This document shows positions 63,037-64,000 of a DNA stretch of 64,000 nucleotides, piece by piece. The notes beneath the pieces are model-generated. The model saw only the letters and a list, made by a program, of their open reading frames with translations. It made no database searches and was not told where the DNA came from. Position numbers and translations under genes: made by a program. Source of the stretch: Ascarosepion bandense (taxonomy: Eukaryota; Mollusca; Cephalopoda; Sepiida; Sepiidae); the NCBI GenBank assembly GCA_037127315.1, contig JBBBDQ010001279.1:1491001-1555000 (forward strand). The letters are read 5' to 3'. Every line of letters starts with the position of its first letter. Within the stretch, counting starts at the first letter, position 1.

Positions 63037-63078
<42 letters not shown>
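63037..63078. repeat. Poly-A tract
   Basis: About 39 consecutive A residues followed by CAACAACAA. It may be the tail of an unrecognised retroposed element. Confidence 0.9.
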
Positions 63079-63230
63079 AACAACAAATGGCTTCCTTCAT
63101 CTTGATTACAACCAAAAGTATGATGGAAGATGAGAAATAATCAAAAGCACTTGTAAAATTCTTGACAATCAGAGGTTGATAGATGACCTCTCTTTCAATC
63201 TAAAACTGACTTTCCAGTAGAGAAAGTGTT

Positions 63231-63530
63231 GTGGATCTTCGTCACCAATTTGTTATCACTGATAAGCAAATAAAATTATTCTTACAAAGAATTCACAATA
63301 CCAGTAATAAAAATACCACACAAAATATCAATGTATTTTACTGCAACCAGATGCACAATAATTATAAGCAGGACAAAATCACTATAGGGAAAGCTAATAC
63401 ACACCATATTTCTGCTGCAATTCCTGAAAAACATGTAAAATTGATAATATATTACAGAAAATGGAAGACTACAAACCGCGTTGCCACTAATCAAAATATC
63501 CCATCAACTCTAAACTGTAGATAACCAGCA
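63231..63530 (+). pseudogene. Penelope-like element, pre-endonuclease segment
   Basis: A 97-codon open stretch encodes DLRHQFVITDKQIKLFLQRI, NVFYCNQMHNNYKQDKITIG and KHVKLIIYYRKWKTTNRVAT. The order of a (Y/F)CNQMxxNYKxDE-like segment then KLxIYYxxxKTxNLV is that of the segment before the GIY-YIG domain in Penelope-like proteins. It ends in a stop before the VVYxFxC motif. Confidence 0.6.
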
Positions 63531-63639
63531 GAGTGTATGAATTTCGATGACTAGTATAAGGCTGTGTTTCTTGTCACAAATCAATTACCTCTAACACTAC
63601 CACCTCCGTGAGTAGACACCTTACATGTCACTTATGAAA

Positions 63640-63815
63640 CTTTAATCTGCTAATATTTAAATGCAATGTCAATCGCTATCTACTATCCTGATTATTTTTC
63701 CTCTTCCTACTCATTATTAATGTTTCTGTTCCTAATTCTTCGACACCCTGTAACTCCTTTGCGTCATAATAGCTTTATTGCCTTGCATGGGGTGGTACTA
63801 ATTTAAACAACGAAA
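63640..63815 (+). pseudogene. LINE-A 3' end, old subfamily
   Basis: TTAAATGCAATGTCAATCGC, CATTATTAATGTTTCTGTTC, and GCTTTATTGCCTTGCATGGG parallel 32590-32720. Non-coding remnant. 63815-64000 shows nothing recognisable. Confidence 0.6.
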
Positions 63816-64000
63816 CATTAACAGGAGACTTCTCGAATTATCTGGACACCTCTGAACAGAGATTGAAAGATTTAGAATGTTCTTGTAAAGTGTGGAAGTT
63901 ATCCAAATGTATCTATTATAGCAATGGCTAAACCAAGCTTAATGTTTTCCATTATTGAGAGCCAAGATGAGACCTGCTATCACTGAGTATTTCTCGTTAA

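Overview
This is a gene-poor, AT-rich metazoan genomic window dominated by transposable elements, tandem repeats and microsatellites (long TA runs, CA, GA, AAT/AAC). The mix of a CR1/Jockey-group LINE, an RTE-like LINE, Penelope-like elements, Tc1/mariner relics, several tRNA-headed SINE-like families and introns packed with repeats fits an invertebrate, most likely a mollusc and perhaps a cephalopod. That assignment is an inference from repeat style; no diagnostic host gene is present in full. Family names used here (LINE-A, LINE-B, SINE-L/G/C, RZ-1 to RZ-5, R7 to R9) are private labels.

The only host gene I can support lies on the minus strand at the right end. Two exons (62176-62253 and 57966-58112), both phase 0 with proper splice sites, encode the C-terminus of a DEAH-box RNA helicase of the DHX36/DHX57 type, followed by an AATAAA signal 71 nt past the stop. 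The 4.06-kb intron between them holds a broken Tc1/Tc3-like transposon, whose recognisable end is 28 bp from the last exon, plus Penelope and LINE fragments.

Layout: 0.1-2.0 kb is a 46-bp minisatellite split by LINE-A. 2-10 kb is AT-rich with SINE fragments and long palindromes. 10-17 kb holds SINEs and LINE-A copies, including the best reverse transcriptase at 15.3-16.7 kb. 17-20 kb holds a ribozyme-bounded element, small-ribozyme SINEs and a 5S rRNA-tRNA composite SINE. 20.8-22.9 kb is a 19-20-bp minisatellite with a LINE-A insertion. 23-26 kb holds LINE-A and a SINE-head array. 26.4-29.5 kb holds hammerhead SINEs and LINE-B. 30.1-31.0 kb is a GA tract. 32.7-36.1 kb holds SINEs. 36.6-38.1 kb is a LINE-B copy with an internal 52-codon tandem repeat. 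38.66-39.24 kb is a hammerhead satellite. 39.5-42 kb holds mariner and Penelope relics. 42.4-45 kb holds LINE-B and its satellite. 45-54 kb holds SINEs and sparse sequence. 54.4-57.7 kb holds ribozyme elements and a second 5S composite. 57.9-64 kb is the helicase locus.

The most notable content is a set of hammerhead-type ribozymes, found by reading the catalytic core (CUGANGA, stem II, GAAA, NUH cleavage site, flush stem I). They sit at the ends of several unrelated small elements, most of them with a tRNA-like (pol III) head. One element is bounded by two hammerheads with cleavage sites 307 nt apart; another family is a 156-bp satellite with one hammerhead per unit. Penelope-like elements, which are known to carry hammerheads, are present as decayed copies in the same window and could have supplied the mobilising machinery.
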